From assembly GCA_023436515.1 (NCBI GenBank), contig JAEZIV010000283.1, forward strand, positions 1 to 5,643: a stretch of DNA of 5,643 nucleotides, given 5' to 3'. The position numbers and the translations under genes are program-made. Positions 1 to 5,643 of the stretch are shown in pieces. The stretch is from Bacillota bacterium (GTDB taxonomy: Bacteria; Bacillota; Clostridia; Acetivibrionales; DSM-1351). The notes below the pieces were generated by a model, which was not told the origin of the DNA, searched no databases, and saw only the letters and a list, made by a program, of their open reading frames with translations. Each line of letters opens with the position of its first letter. Positions within the stretch are counted from its first letter, which is position 1.

Positions 1-359
1 CATGCCAACAAATTGAACAAATATTTGTAAATTTGTTTATGAATTCCCTAACAGCTATCAAAGCCTTAGCTTCCATAAGTAATAGGAGAGTGGAGATTGG
101 AGTAAAAAGATCTGAAGACTCAAAATTAATAATTTCTATTAAGGATGATGGTTGTGGAATTTCCGAAGAAAATATTAACAAAATTTTTGACCCGCTTTTC
201 ACAACAAATCAGGCTTCGGGAGGTACAGGACTTGGGTTATCCATTGTATACGGAATTATTAATGAACATGGCGGAAAAATAGAGGTCAGAAGTAAAGTAA
301 ATCATGGTGCTGAGTTTATACTATATTTGCCTGAATATCAAATAAACATAGATAACTGA
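1..359 (+). CDS. Sensor histidine kinase, C-terminal ATPase domain (5' partial)
   Basis: This is the end of a sensor histidine kinase. The reading frame is open from base 3 back to the window edge, so the gene starts upstream and the TTG at 33 is internal. What remains, about 118 residues, is most of a HATPase_c domain. The N box is at about bases 6-56 (QIEQIFVNLFMNSLTAI), the G1 box DDGCGI is near 144-161, the F box IFDPLFTT is at 183-206, and the G2 box GGTGLGLSIV is at 219-248. It ends in the usual FILYLP strand plus a short tail. The boxes are intact, so the domain should bind ATP and phosphorylate a histidine in the part not seen. The N box and compact G2 region resemble NtrB/PAS-type kinases more than CheA. 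The next gene, 14 bases on, is a receiver and its likely partner. The sensor region and signal cannot be judged. Confidence 0.93.
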   Translation, partial: CQQIEQIFVNLFMNSLTAIKALASISNRRVEIGVKRSEDSKLIISIKDDGCGISEENINKIFDPLFTTNQASGGTGLGLSIVYGIINEHGGKIEVRSKVNHGAEFILYLPEYQINIDN

Positions 360-373
360 ATTGGAGGGCTGGA

Positions 374-784
374 ATGAAGCAAAAATATAAAGTTCTTATA
401 GTAGATGATGAGGAAGGAATTATTTGCACACTGAAGAATCATTTGAAGCTCGAGGGCTACACCGTAGACACTGCACAAAGTGCAGCTGAGGCTTATTGTA
501 AAGTAAAAGGAGACAAATATCACATAGTGCTTACAGATATTGTAATGCCGGAAATGGATGGTATCGAGCTGTTAAAAGAAATAAAAAGCTTTGATGCACT
601 TACACAGGTCATAATGATGACAGGATATTCTACAATGGATAAAACGTTGCGCTCTCTGGAGTATGGTGCTAATGACTATATACTCAAGCCTTTTAAAAGT
701 ATCGAAGATGTGATTCATATTATCGATTATTCTATTGAAAAGCTTGAAAGATGGAGAGAGTCCATTATACAAATAATTAAATAA
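374..784 (+). CDS. Single-domain response regulator (CheY-like receiver)
   Basis: This 136-residue protein is a phospho-acceptor receiver with no DNA-binding or enzyme output domain. The acidic pair D11-D12, phospho-acceptor D55 (in LTDIVMPEMDG), T83, Y102 and K105 (YILKPF) are all present, so it should be phosphorylatable. A GGAGGG ribosome binding site at 363-368 supports the ATG at 374. The gene lies 14 bases after the histidine kinase, its probable phosphodonor. The final stretch, about residues 120-136 (IEKLERWRESIIQIIK), extends slightly past the usual receiver end. It looks like an amphipathic helix of the kind that often links receivers to a following domain, but a stop codon follows. 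With no output domain, it probably acts by binding a protein partner or by passing phosphate to a phosphotransfer protein such as the one encoded next. The partner is inferred from gene order only. Confidence 0.93.
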   Translation: MKQKYKVLIVDDEEGIICTLKNHLKLEGYTVDTAQSAAEAYCKVKGDKYHIVLTDIVMPEMDGIELLKEIKSFDALTQVIMMTGYSTMDKTLRSLEYGANDYILKPFKSIEDVIHIIDYSIEKLERWRESIIQIIK

Positions 785-802
785 TTTATTCTGAATCAAG
801 TT

Positions 803-812
803 AAGGAGGTGG
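803..812 (+). promoter_or_regulatory. Strong ribosome binding site for the Hpt/STAS gene
   Basis: AAGGAGGTGG is a nearly full match to the 16S rRNA 3' end and sits five bases before the ATG at 818. It favours that ATG over the in-frame ATG at 827. The 33-base gap between the receiver stop and this start holds no hairpin, so there is no sign of termination here. Confidence 0.8.
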
Positions 813-817
813 TTTGA

Positions 818-1966
818 ATGGATAGTATGCTCCAAGCTTATTTAGATGAAACCGAGGAACTAATGCAAAAGGCAGAGGAGTGCATCATTAAGCTCGAGAC
901 GAATTATTCTCCTGTGGATGTAAATGAGCTGTTCAGAATAGTACATACAATTAAAGGCTCTTCACATATAGTCGGTTATGAAGATATAGGAAACCTGATG
1001 CATAAGATAGAAGATCTGCTTGACTGTGCCAGAAATGGTTCTATCCTTTTTGACCAAAGCATAGTGTCACTCTGTTTTGAAGGGATGGATACTGTTAATA
1101 AGATGCTTCAAATTAAAAGAGAACCTATCTCAAAAGGGGATATGGAGCATCTGGTTAGTACTTCATCCAGAATTTGTGAAAGTGCTGATGTCTATATCAA
1201 GTCAAATAAGAAGGTAGAGGAAAAGACAGTTATTGTTGAAAAAGGTACTGGTATAATCTCCTCTTTAACATGTAATAAGCCTAAAGAAAAAAATAAGTAC
1301 TATATAACTTTTTTCATAGAAGATGATGCCCCTATGGTATCTACAATCCTTATTATGATCCTAAAAATTGTTGGGGATATAGGAACTCTTGTGTACTCAA
1401 GTGTCTCAGATGAGTATTTTTCAGGATTGTCAACGGGAGATGAAGTTAAAACCTACGAAATCATTATTTGTACTGATCTTACAGAGGTACAGCTATATAA
1501 GTGCTTTGATATTTTTTATGTAGAAAAGATAAATGTTGTTGATCTAGTCCCGAGCAATGTCAAGCAAGATAGTGTTTGCTTTAGCGTAAAGGGAAAACAG
1601 CTCTTCAGAACAGTCAAACCTGGAGAACATGATCTTATAAAGGAGTTGAAGGCTTTTATTGAGTTACAGCAAATGCTGTCAATCTTTATTGTCTTTATAG
1701 ATACCAGTGAGTTGACTATTGTACATGAAAGCGAAATAGGAGAATTAATTGAGTTAAAACAACGGTTGAAGGCTAACAACGTGGAAATGTGCTTTATTGC
1801 GAATGGTTCAAACTCCAGAAGAATAATAAATATTTTTGACTCGATAAAGCCATTGGCGGAATTTAGTGTATATAAAACCGAAATAGATGCGGTAACAAAT
1901 ATGCTTAGCAGAGAAGAATTCTCCCTCAAATTAAGTAAAGTTGCAAAGGATGTGCATTATGAATAG
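818..1966 (+). CDS. Hpt - CheA P2-like - STAS-like three-domain signalling protein
   Basis: This 382-residue protein looks like the front half of CheA joined to a STAS domain. Residues 1-100 are a CheA-type histidine phosphotransfer (Hpt) domain: LFRIVHTIKGSSHIVG carries the phospho-acceptor H43, followed by a helix with HKIEDLLD. Residues 101-157 are a linker. Residues 159-244 (from YYITFFIEDD to VEKINVVDL) follow the strand-helix pattern of the CheA P2 domain, which docks CheY. Residues 252-364 fit a STAS fold: a hydrophobic strand (IFIVFIDTSELTIV), a helix (GELIELKQRLKANN), then a strand and helix. S305 aligns by eye with the regulatory serine of SpoIIAA-type anti-sigma factor antagonists. 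No kinase, dimerisation or CheW-binding domain is present, so it must be phosphorylated by another protein, probably the CheA at 5038. No membrane segment is seen. The Hpt call is firm, the P2 and STAS calls are by-eye fold matches. The stop overlaps the next start by 8 bp. Confidence 0.85.
   Translation: MDSMLQAYLDETEELMQKAEECIIKLETNYSPVDVNELFRIVHTIKGSSHIVGYEDIGNLMHKIEDLLDCARNGSILFDQSIVSLCFEGMDTVNKMLQIKREPISKGDMEHLVSTSSRICESADVYIKSNKKVEEKTVIVEKGTGIISSLTCNKPKEKNKYYITFFIEDDAPMVSTILIMILKIVGDIGTLVYSSVSDEYFSGLSTGDEVKTYEIIICTDLTEVQLYKCFDIFYVEKINVVDLVPSNVKQDSVCFSVKGKQLFRTVKPGEHDLIKELKAFIELQQMLSIFIVFIDTSELTIVHESEIGELIELKQRLKANNVEMCFIANGSNSRRIINIFDSIKPLAEFSVYKTEIDAVTNMLSREEFSLKLSKVAKDVHYE
1945..1950 (+). 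promoter_or_regulatory. Ribosome binding site fixing the HEAT gene start at 1959
   Basis: AAAGGA lies eight bases before the ATG at 1959, inside the end of the preceding gene. The in-frame alternatives, TTG at 1941 and ATG at 1950, lack a good site at a suitable distance. The chosen start overlaps the upstream stop codon (ATGAATAG), an arrangement typical of translational coupling. Confidence 0.65.
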
Positions 1967-3818
1967 CTGCAATTCGGGATTTAATGAGCAGGCAGCTGTG
2001 ATTCTTATCACAAACCTGCTTATAGAAAAGGAAAGATATAAACAAGAGACAATTGCCAAAAAAATTGGAAATATGAAATATGAGCGTACAGCTGAGTTTG
2101 TCTCCGAGCTGCTTTATTCTGAAAATCCCTATATAAGAAATATTGCAATTGAAATTCTTATCACACTGGATGAAAAGTCAATACCGGTATTAAAAGAGAA
2201 GGTTACAGACAAGGATAGAAACATTCGTAAGTTTGCATTAGACGCAATTAAAGATATAACTGGAAAACAAAGCTGTGAAATTGCATTGTCAGCTCTTGAT
2301 GATCCGGATGAAAATGTTGTGCAAGCCGCATTGGAGGTTATTGCTGCTCAATCATATAATGAAGCTTCGGATAAGCTGCTGGATATGTTCCACAAAACAC
2401 ATAGTATTTGGATTATTAATGCACTTTTGAGAACCTTTGAATGTCTCGATCTAAAGGGTTATTCACCTATCGTATCAAAAAAGCTATTCTCATTAAATGC
2501 GACAGAAATTGAGATGAATATTTTGATGAATACATACGTAAGAGCTCTTGGAACTATTGGCTCCTACGATGATATTGAATTAATTATAGATGAATATTCA
2601 AAGGAATTCAGTATTGATGACTCAAATCTTATATTTGGATTATGTAGTTTAATTGTAAATAAAAGAATCTATAGTCTTCCTGAAAACATAGCTTTGAAAC
2701 TTGAGGAAATTATCGAGGATAAATGGGATTATAAGGATTCTAGAGTCCTGTTTATTTCTATGACCGCATTTATTCAACTGAGAATTTACAGGTTTCTTCA
2801 TAATCTCAAGGAAATATATGATTTTTATAAAGGTGAAGAATTCATTACAGAAAAGCTTTTTGATTTGCTAATAAGCATGAAAGAAATTCCGGACTTTATT
2901 GTAAAGGATATGCTGGACAGTGGAGTGCCCGAATTGGTCGTGATGGGCCTGGAATTGGTTTTAAATAGAAAGTTGCAGGATTCTGTTGATACAGTTCAGC
3001 CCCTTTGTATATCAGGGGATAAAAAAATATCTGAAATGGCTATCAGGGTCATGGAAGAATTTAGCATAACAAAGGCTTCAGAACTAATTTTAAAGCCAGA
3101 TGCTCCTGGTGAAAAATCAAGTATTAATGCTTCAGAGAACTCAAGTGAAATTCTATCCTCAGATATAGACAATCTTTTTTTAAGACTTGAACATCAAAAC
3201 AAAAAAGTGAGAGCATCAGCCGTCCAAATACTTGTTCAAATTCCCGACAAGGTTAATACAGAACTTCTTGAGGATTTTATAAGTCGTACTTCAGAGGAAG
3301 AAAGTATGGAAGCTCTGGAGGTTCTATTTAGAATTAATTCTGATAAAGGGCAGAAGCATCTATATTCTAGAATGGACAGTATGAATGAGAATGTCAGGAC
3401 TGGTTTAATAGATATTATGGAATATTCACCCCATAATGATTTTTATAAATACATGATTACCATGGTAAATGACCCATCCCCGAAAGTTAGAAGAAGGACA
3501 ATTAAAGCCTTGAGCAAGATAGTGGATGAAAGAAGCTTACAACTATTAACTGAACTATATAACAATGAATATGATGAATTAAACAAAATGGAGATTGTCT
3601 CTAATATTTACAAATTCAATAGTGACAGTGCATTAAAAATGTTGATGCATGCTGCAAATAGCAGCAGCATTCCAACTAGGATAGCAGCAGCACGTTCATT
3701 GGGTTTTTTTGATAATATCAATGCTAAGCACACACTTCAAAACATGCTGAATGATCAAATAGCAGAGGTAAGAGAAGCGGCTGCAGAAGCTATATGTGAA
3801 GCAGAGGTGATGGAATGA
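1959..3818 (+). CDS. HEAT-repeat scaffold protein in a chemosensory operon
   Basis: This 619-residue protein consists largely of paired-helix HEAT-like repeats, which form curved scaffolds for binding other proteins; no catalytic motif is visible. Repeat second helices with the usual valine/isoleucine-arginine and alanine pattern are clear near residues 55-67 (YIRNIAIEIL), 85-97 (NIRKFALDAI), 115-128 (DENVVQAALEVI), 413-428 (KKVRASAVQIL), 475-487, 505-521 (DPSPKVRRRTIKALSKI), 568-584 and 598-612. The middle, about 155-375, is helical but the repeats are degenerate. A serine-, acid- and proline-containing linker at 379-402 divides the protein into two solenoids. There is no signal peptide or membrane segment, so it is probably cytoplasmic. 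Its start overlaps the Hpt/STAS gene by 8 bp and its stop overlaps cheR by 4 bp, so the three products are probably made together. HEAT proteins are known in some non-flagellar chemosensory clusters, for example Cpc7 in the Myxococcus Che7 system. The binding partner here is unknown. Confidence 0.85.
   Translation: MNSCNSGFNEQAAVILITNLLIEKERYKQETIAKKIGNMKYERTAEFVSELLYSENPYIRNIAIEILITLDEKSIPVLKEKVTDKDRNIRKFALDAIKDITGKQSCEIALSALDDPDENVVQAALEVIAAQSYNEASDKLLDMFHKTHSIWIINALLRTFECLDLKGYSPIVSKKLFSLNATEIEMNILMNTYVRALGTIGSYDDIELIIDEYSKEFSIDDSNLIFGLCSLIVNKRIYSLPENIALKLEEIIEDKWDYKDSRVLFISMTAFIQLRIYRFLHNLKEIYDFYKGEEFITEKLFDLLISMKEIPDFIVKDMLDSGVPELVVMGLELVLNRKLQDSVDTVQPLCISGDKKISEMAIRVMEEFSITKASELILKPDAPGEKSSINASENSSEILSSDIDNLFLRLEHQNKKVRASAVQILVQIPDKVNTELLEDFISRTSEEESMEALEVLFRINSDKGQKHLYSRMDSMNENVRTGLIDIMEYSPHNDFYKYMITMVNDPSPKVRRRTIKALSKIVDERSLQLLTELYNNEYDELNKMEIVSNIYKFNSDSALKMLMHAANSSSIPTRIAAARSLGFFDNINAKHTLQNMLNDQIAEVREAAAEAICEAEVME
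3804..3811 (+). promoter_or_regulatory. Ribosome binding site for cheR inside the HEAT gene
   Basis: GAGGTGAT matches the anti-Shine-Dalgarno region and lies three bases before the ATG at 3815 and six before the second ATG at 3818; the GAGG core is seven and ten bases away. Either ATG could be used, giving proteins that differ by one methionine. The ATGA overlap with the HEAT stop codon points to coupled translation. Confidence 0.65.
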
Positions 3819-4639
3819 TGTTATCGGATGAGTTATTCAATAAGTTTATTAAAATGATATACAAAAAAACAGGAATTTTCTATGAATACAATAAGAAGTA
3901 TTTCGTGCAAAAAAGAATAGAAAAGCGTGCGGAAATTCTTGAAGTAGATAACCTGAATGAGTATTACATTCTGTTGAAATTCGCTGAGGATAACTCGGAA
4001 TTTGACCAGTTGATAAATGATCTCACTGTCAATGAAACTTACTTTTTCCGTGATTTCCCACAATTGCGTAACTTTGCAGAGGATGTCCTTCCTCTATTTG
4101 AAAAGGAAAATCAGAACAGGAAAAAAATCAAAATCTGGTGTGCTGCATGCTCTACAGGTGAGGAGCCTTACACTCTATCCATAATACTGCAAGAAATGCT
4201 GGACAAATATGAAGAATGGGAAGTTCAGATACTTGCTTCCGATATCAACACTGAGGTTTTGCAATACGCAAAGATCGGACTTTATGAAAAAAGGTCTGTA
4301 AAGGATGTACCGATTGAATACTTAGAAAAATACTTCACAGTACGCCATGATAAACACCTAATAAATCTGAATGTCAGAAAGCCTATTACCTTTAAGAGGA
4401 TTAACCTTTTTGATGAAAAGGATATGAGTAATATCAATGGATGTGATTTTATTTTCTGTCGGAATTGCCTGATATATTTTGATGATGAGTCCAGAAGGAA
4501 CGTTTTATCAAGTTTTTATAGGTCTTTAAATCCCGGTGGGTTTATTTTTCTAGGTCATTCGGAATCAGTAGGAAGGATATCATCGGCCTATAAGGTACAA
4601 AGAATAGGTGATACCATCATATATTCAAGACCTAAATGA
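3815..4639 (+). CDS. cheR: CheR-type protein-glutamate methyltransferase
   Basis: This 274-residue protein is a full-length CheR, which uses S-adenosylmethionine to methylate glutamates on chemoreceptors and so resets signalling sensitivity. The N-terminal helical domain covers about residues 1-80 and ends in the conserved LTVNETYFFRD (70-80). The Rossmann-type catalytic domain follows, with the cofactor loop IWCAACSTGEEPYTLSI (107-123), the acidic residue D143 in ASDIN, FKRINLFD (193-200), CRNCLIYFD (215-223) and LNPGGFIFLGHSES near the end. All expected motifs are present, so it should be active. There is no TPR tail and no fused CheB. The gene overlaps its neighbours by 4 bp upstream and ends 14 bases before the receiver start at 4654. 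No receptor or CheB demethylase lies in the window, so its substrate is not shown. It may act on receptors encoded elsewhere or further along the operon. Confidence 0.97.
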   Translation: MMLSDELFNKFIKMIYKKTGIFYEYNKKYFVQKRIEKRAEILEVDNLNEYYILLKFAEDNSEFDQLINDLTVNETYFFRDFPQLRNFAEDVLPLFEKENQNRKKIKIWCAACSTGEEPYTLSIILQEMLDKYEEWEVQILASDINTEVLQYAKIGLYEKRSVKDVPIEYLEKYFTVRHDKHLINLNVRKPITFKRINLFDEKDMSNINGCDFIFCRNCLIYFDDESRRNVLSSFYRSLNPGGFIFLGHSESVGRISSAYKVQRIGDTIIYSRPK

Positions 4640-4641
4640 AC

Positions 4642-4646
4642 GGAGG
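4642..4646 (+). promoter_or_regulatory. Ribosome binding site placing the receiver start at 4654
   Basis: GGAGG lies seven bases before the ATG at 4654. A longer frame could open at ATG 4636, overlapping the cheR stop as ATGA. However, that would place this ideal site inside the coding sequence and add six residues that no receiver needs. The start at 4654 is therefore preferred. Confidence 0.8.
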
Positions 4647-4653
4647 AACTAGT

Positions 4654-5019
4654 ATGACACAGAAACCTAAAAAGAAAATTCTAGTAGTTGATGACTCAGA
4701 AATGGTCAGAAATTTTCATGGCTACATTATACAGATGTTTGGATATCAAGTTGGAACTGCCGAAAACGGTGTAGTAGCATTGGAAAAGTTACTAAGAGAG
4801 GACTACCAACTGGTCGTAACAGATATAAATATGCCCAAAATGGATGGTTATGAACTTATAAGGAATATTCGCGAACATGGAATCAATATTCCGATTATTA
4901 TTATATCAACTGAAGAAAATAAAACTGGGTTGCGATGCGAAGAACCAGTTGGCAGAATACATCTGGTAAAGCCAACTGACCCTGAAAAACTGGTTAAAAC
5001 TATCAGAAGTCTTCTTTAG
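4654..5019 (+). CDS. CheY-like single-domain response regulator
   Basis: This 121-residue protein is a stand-alone receiver. It has the acidic pair D13-D14 (ILVVDDSEMVR), phospho-acceptor D57 (VVTDINMPKMDG), S85 in the conserved Thr/Ser position (IIIISTEEN) and K106 (LVKP). It should accept phosphate from the CheA-like kinase encoded 18 bases downstream and carry the signal by diffusion. Two points are unusual. The position of the switch tyrosine (Tyr106 in E. coli CheY) is H103 here. The preceding stretch (TGLRCEEPVGR) lacks the usual alanine-rich helix 4 and AGA loop, the surface that many CheY proteins use to bind targets. It may therefore have an atypical partner, perhaps the P2-like domain encoded at 818-1966. 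It could be called cheY by position, but a flagellar motor role is not shown, so no symbol is given. Confidence 0.93.
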   Translation: MTQKPKKKILVVDDSEMVRNFHGYIIQMFGYQVGTAENGVVALEKLLREDYQLVVTDINMPKMDGYELIRNIREHGINIPIIIISTEENKTGLRCEEPVGRIHLVKPTDPEKLVKTIRSLL

Positions 5020-5037
5020 GGTAAAGGAGTGTATACT

Positions 5038-5643
5038 ATGGGAAGCAGAATATATGTAGATGATATTGATGTAGTAAAAATGTTTATTGATGAGTGGATG
5101 GAATGCCTTGAAGGGCTGGAAAAGGAAATTCTAAAACTTGAGATTCACTCTGATGATACTGAGTTGCTGAACAATATATTTAGAAGAGTTCACTCTATAA
5201 AGGGTGGATCTTCTTATGTAGGGCTTGCTAAAATGACAAGCCTTAGCCACGAAATTGAGTTCACTTTGGAAGCCATAAGGAAGAAAAAAGTAAAGGTGAA
5301 TACGGAACTAATTGACAGCCTACTTCTATCTGCGGACTTCTTAAATGAATATATTTCTAACTTATTTAGCAAAATAAAAAATCAAGAAACTATAAATGAA
5401 AACGGTACCGGATATTTGGAATTTGAAAATGAAAATACTGAAGAGCCTATAATTGAAAGTCTAAAATTAGCCCGTGAAAGTTGTGAAGAAAGAGAAATTG
5501 AAAAGGAACTTGATGAAATCAGTATAGTTGAAAATGCTTTTAATGTTGAAGAGGGTTTGGATATTCTTCAGACAGAGGAGTTTAGAAATGGGCTGGCTGA
5601 TAGGATGAAGGAGCAATTTCTACTTGAAGTCACAGAGTACATC
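5038..5643 (+). CDS. cheA: CheA-type histidine kinase, N-terminal part (3' partial)
   Basis: The frame opens at ATG 5038, eight bases after AGGAG (5025-5029), and stays open for 202 residues to the window end. Residues 1-115 are a CheA-type Hpt (P1) domain: FIDEWMECLEGLEKEILKLE, then IFRRVHSIKGGSSYVGL with phospho-acceptor H52 (bases 5191-5193), then the HEIEFTLEAIRKKKV helix. Residues 116-182 form a very acidic, probably flexible linker. The last 17 residues (from ADRMKEQFLLEVTEYI) look like the first helix of another Hpt domain, so the protein may carry tandem phosphotransfer domains. Kinase, dimerisation and CheW-like domains would lie beyond the window. The call as CheA rests on the P1 type and on the neighbouring cheR and receiver genes. 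The alternative is a second kinase-less multi-Hpt protein like the one at 818-1966. Confidence 0.75.
   Translation, partial: MGSRIYVDDIDVVKMFIDEWMECLEGLEKEILKLEIHSDDTELLNNIFRRVHSIKGGSSYVGLAKMTSLSHEIEFTLEAIRKKKVKVNTELIDSLLLSADFLNEYISNLFSKIKNQETINENGTGYLEFENENTEEPIIESLKLARESCEEREIEKELDEISIVENAFNVEEGLDILQTEEFRNGLADRMKEQFLLEVTEYI

Noticed and set aside
33..359. A complete 108-residue gene starting at TTG 33
   Set aside because: The frame is open upstream to the window edge, and the residues before TTG 33 (QIEQIFVN) are the first part of the kinase N box. The true start lies outside the window.
785..817. Possible terminator or promoter in the longest gap between genes
   Set aside because: The 33 bases contain no inverted repeat with a T-run, and no convincing -35/-10 pair. 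The only clear signal is the ribosome binding site.
338..835. Minus-strand open frames at 338-523 and 572-835
   Set aside because: Both lie mainly opposite the well-supported receiver gene, with low-complexity hydrophobic translations and no motif.
1516..1929. A 137-residue open frame on the minus strand
   Set aside because: It lies wholly opposite the STAS-like part of the gene at 818-1966, where the + strand frame shows clear domain signal. No ribosome binding site or recognisable motif supports it.
1941..1958. HEAT gene start at TTG 1941 or ATG 1950
   Set aside because: Neither has a well-placed ribosome binding site, while ATG 1959 has AAAGGA eight bases upstream and overlaps the preceding stop in the usual coupled manner.
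3833..4063. A minus-strand open frame of 76 residues
   Set aside because: It lies opposite the N-terminal domain of cheR and has no independent support.
4636..4653. Second receiver starting at ATG 4636
   Set aside because: The strong GGAGG at 4642-4646 would fall inside the gene, and the six extra residues add nothing to the receiver fold. ATG 4654 is better placed.

Overview
The window is about one-third G+C, rich in AGA arginine codons, and carries strong AGGAGG-type ribosome binding sites a few bases before ATG starts. This suggests a low-GC Gram-positive bacterium, most likely a member of the Clostridia. The genus cannot be fixed from the sequence alone.

All seven genes lie on the + strand and are packed almost without gaps. 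In order they are: the C-terminal end of a sensor histidine kinase (1-359, cut by the window edge); a single-domain response regulator (374-784); a protein with a CheA-type phosphotransfer domain, a CheA P2-like domain and a STAS-like domain (818-1966); a HEAT-repeat protein (1959-3818); a CheR methyltransferase (3815-4639); a second CheY-like receiver (4654-5019); and the N-terminal part of a CheA-type kinase (5038 to the window end). The longest gap is 33 bases. Two gene pairs overlap (8 bp and 4 bp) and a third is only 14 bp apart. I see no terminator hairpin and no convincing promoter, so this looks like the middle of one operon that begins before the window and continues after it.

The layout suggests a chemosensory-type pathway joined to a two-component pair. 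The upstream kinase probably phosphorylates the first receiver. The downstream CheA-like kinase, the CheR that would adapt its receptors, and the CheY-like receiver form a second module. Between them sit two unusual parts. One is a protein that keeps the front half of CheA (phosphotransfer plus probable CheY docking) but has a STAS-like domain in place of the kinase half. The other is a HEAT-repeat scaffold whose translation is probably coupled to genes on both sides. STAS domains commonly control partner-switching (anti-sigma type) proteins, so the output may not be flagellar. That is inference: no flagellar, receptor, CheW or CheB gene is visible here.

Three start sites differ from the longest possible reading frame. 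The first kinase has no start in the window, the HEAT protein most likely starts at 1959 rather than 1941, and the second receiver most likely starts at 4654 rather than 4636.
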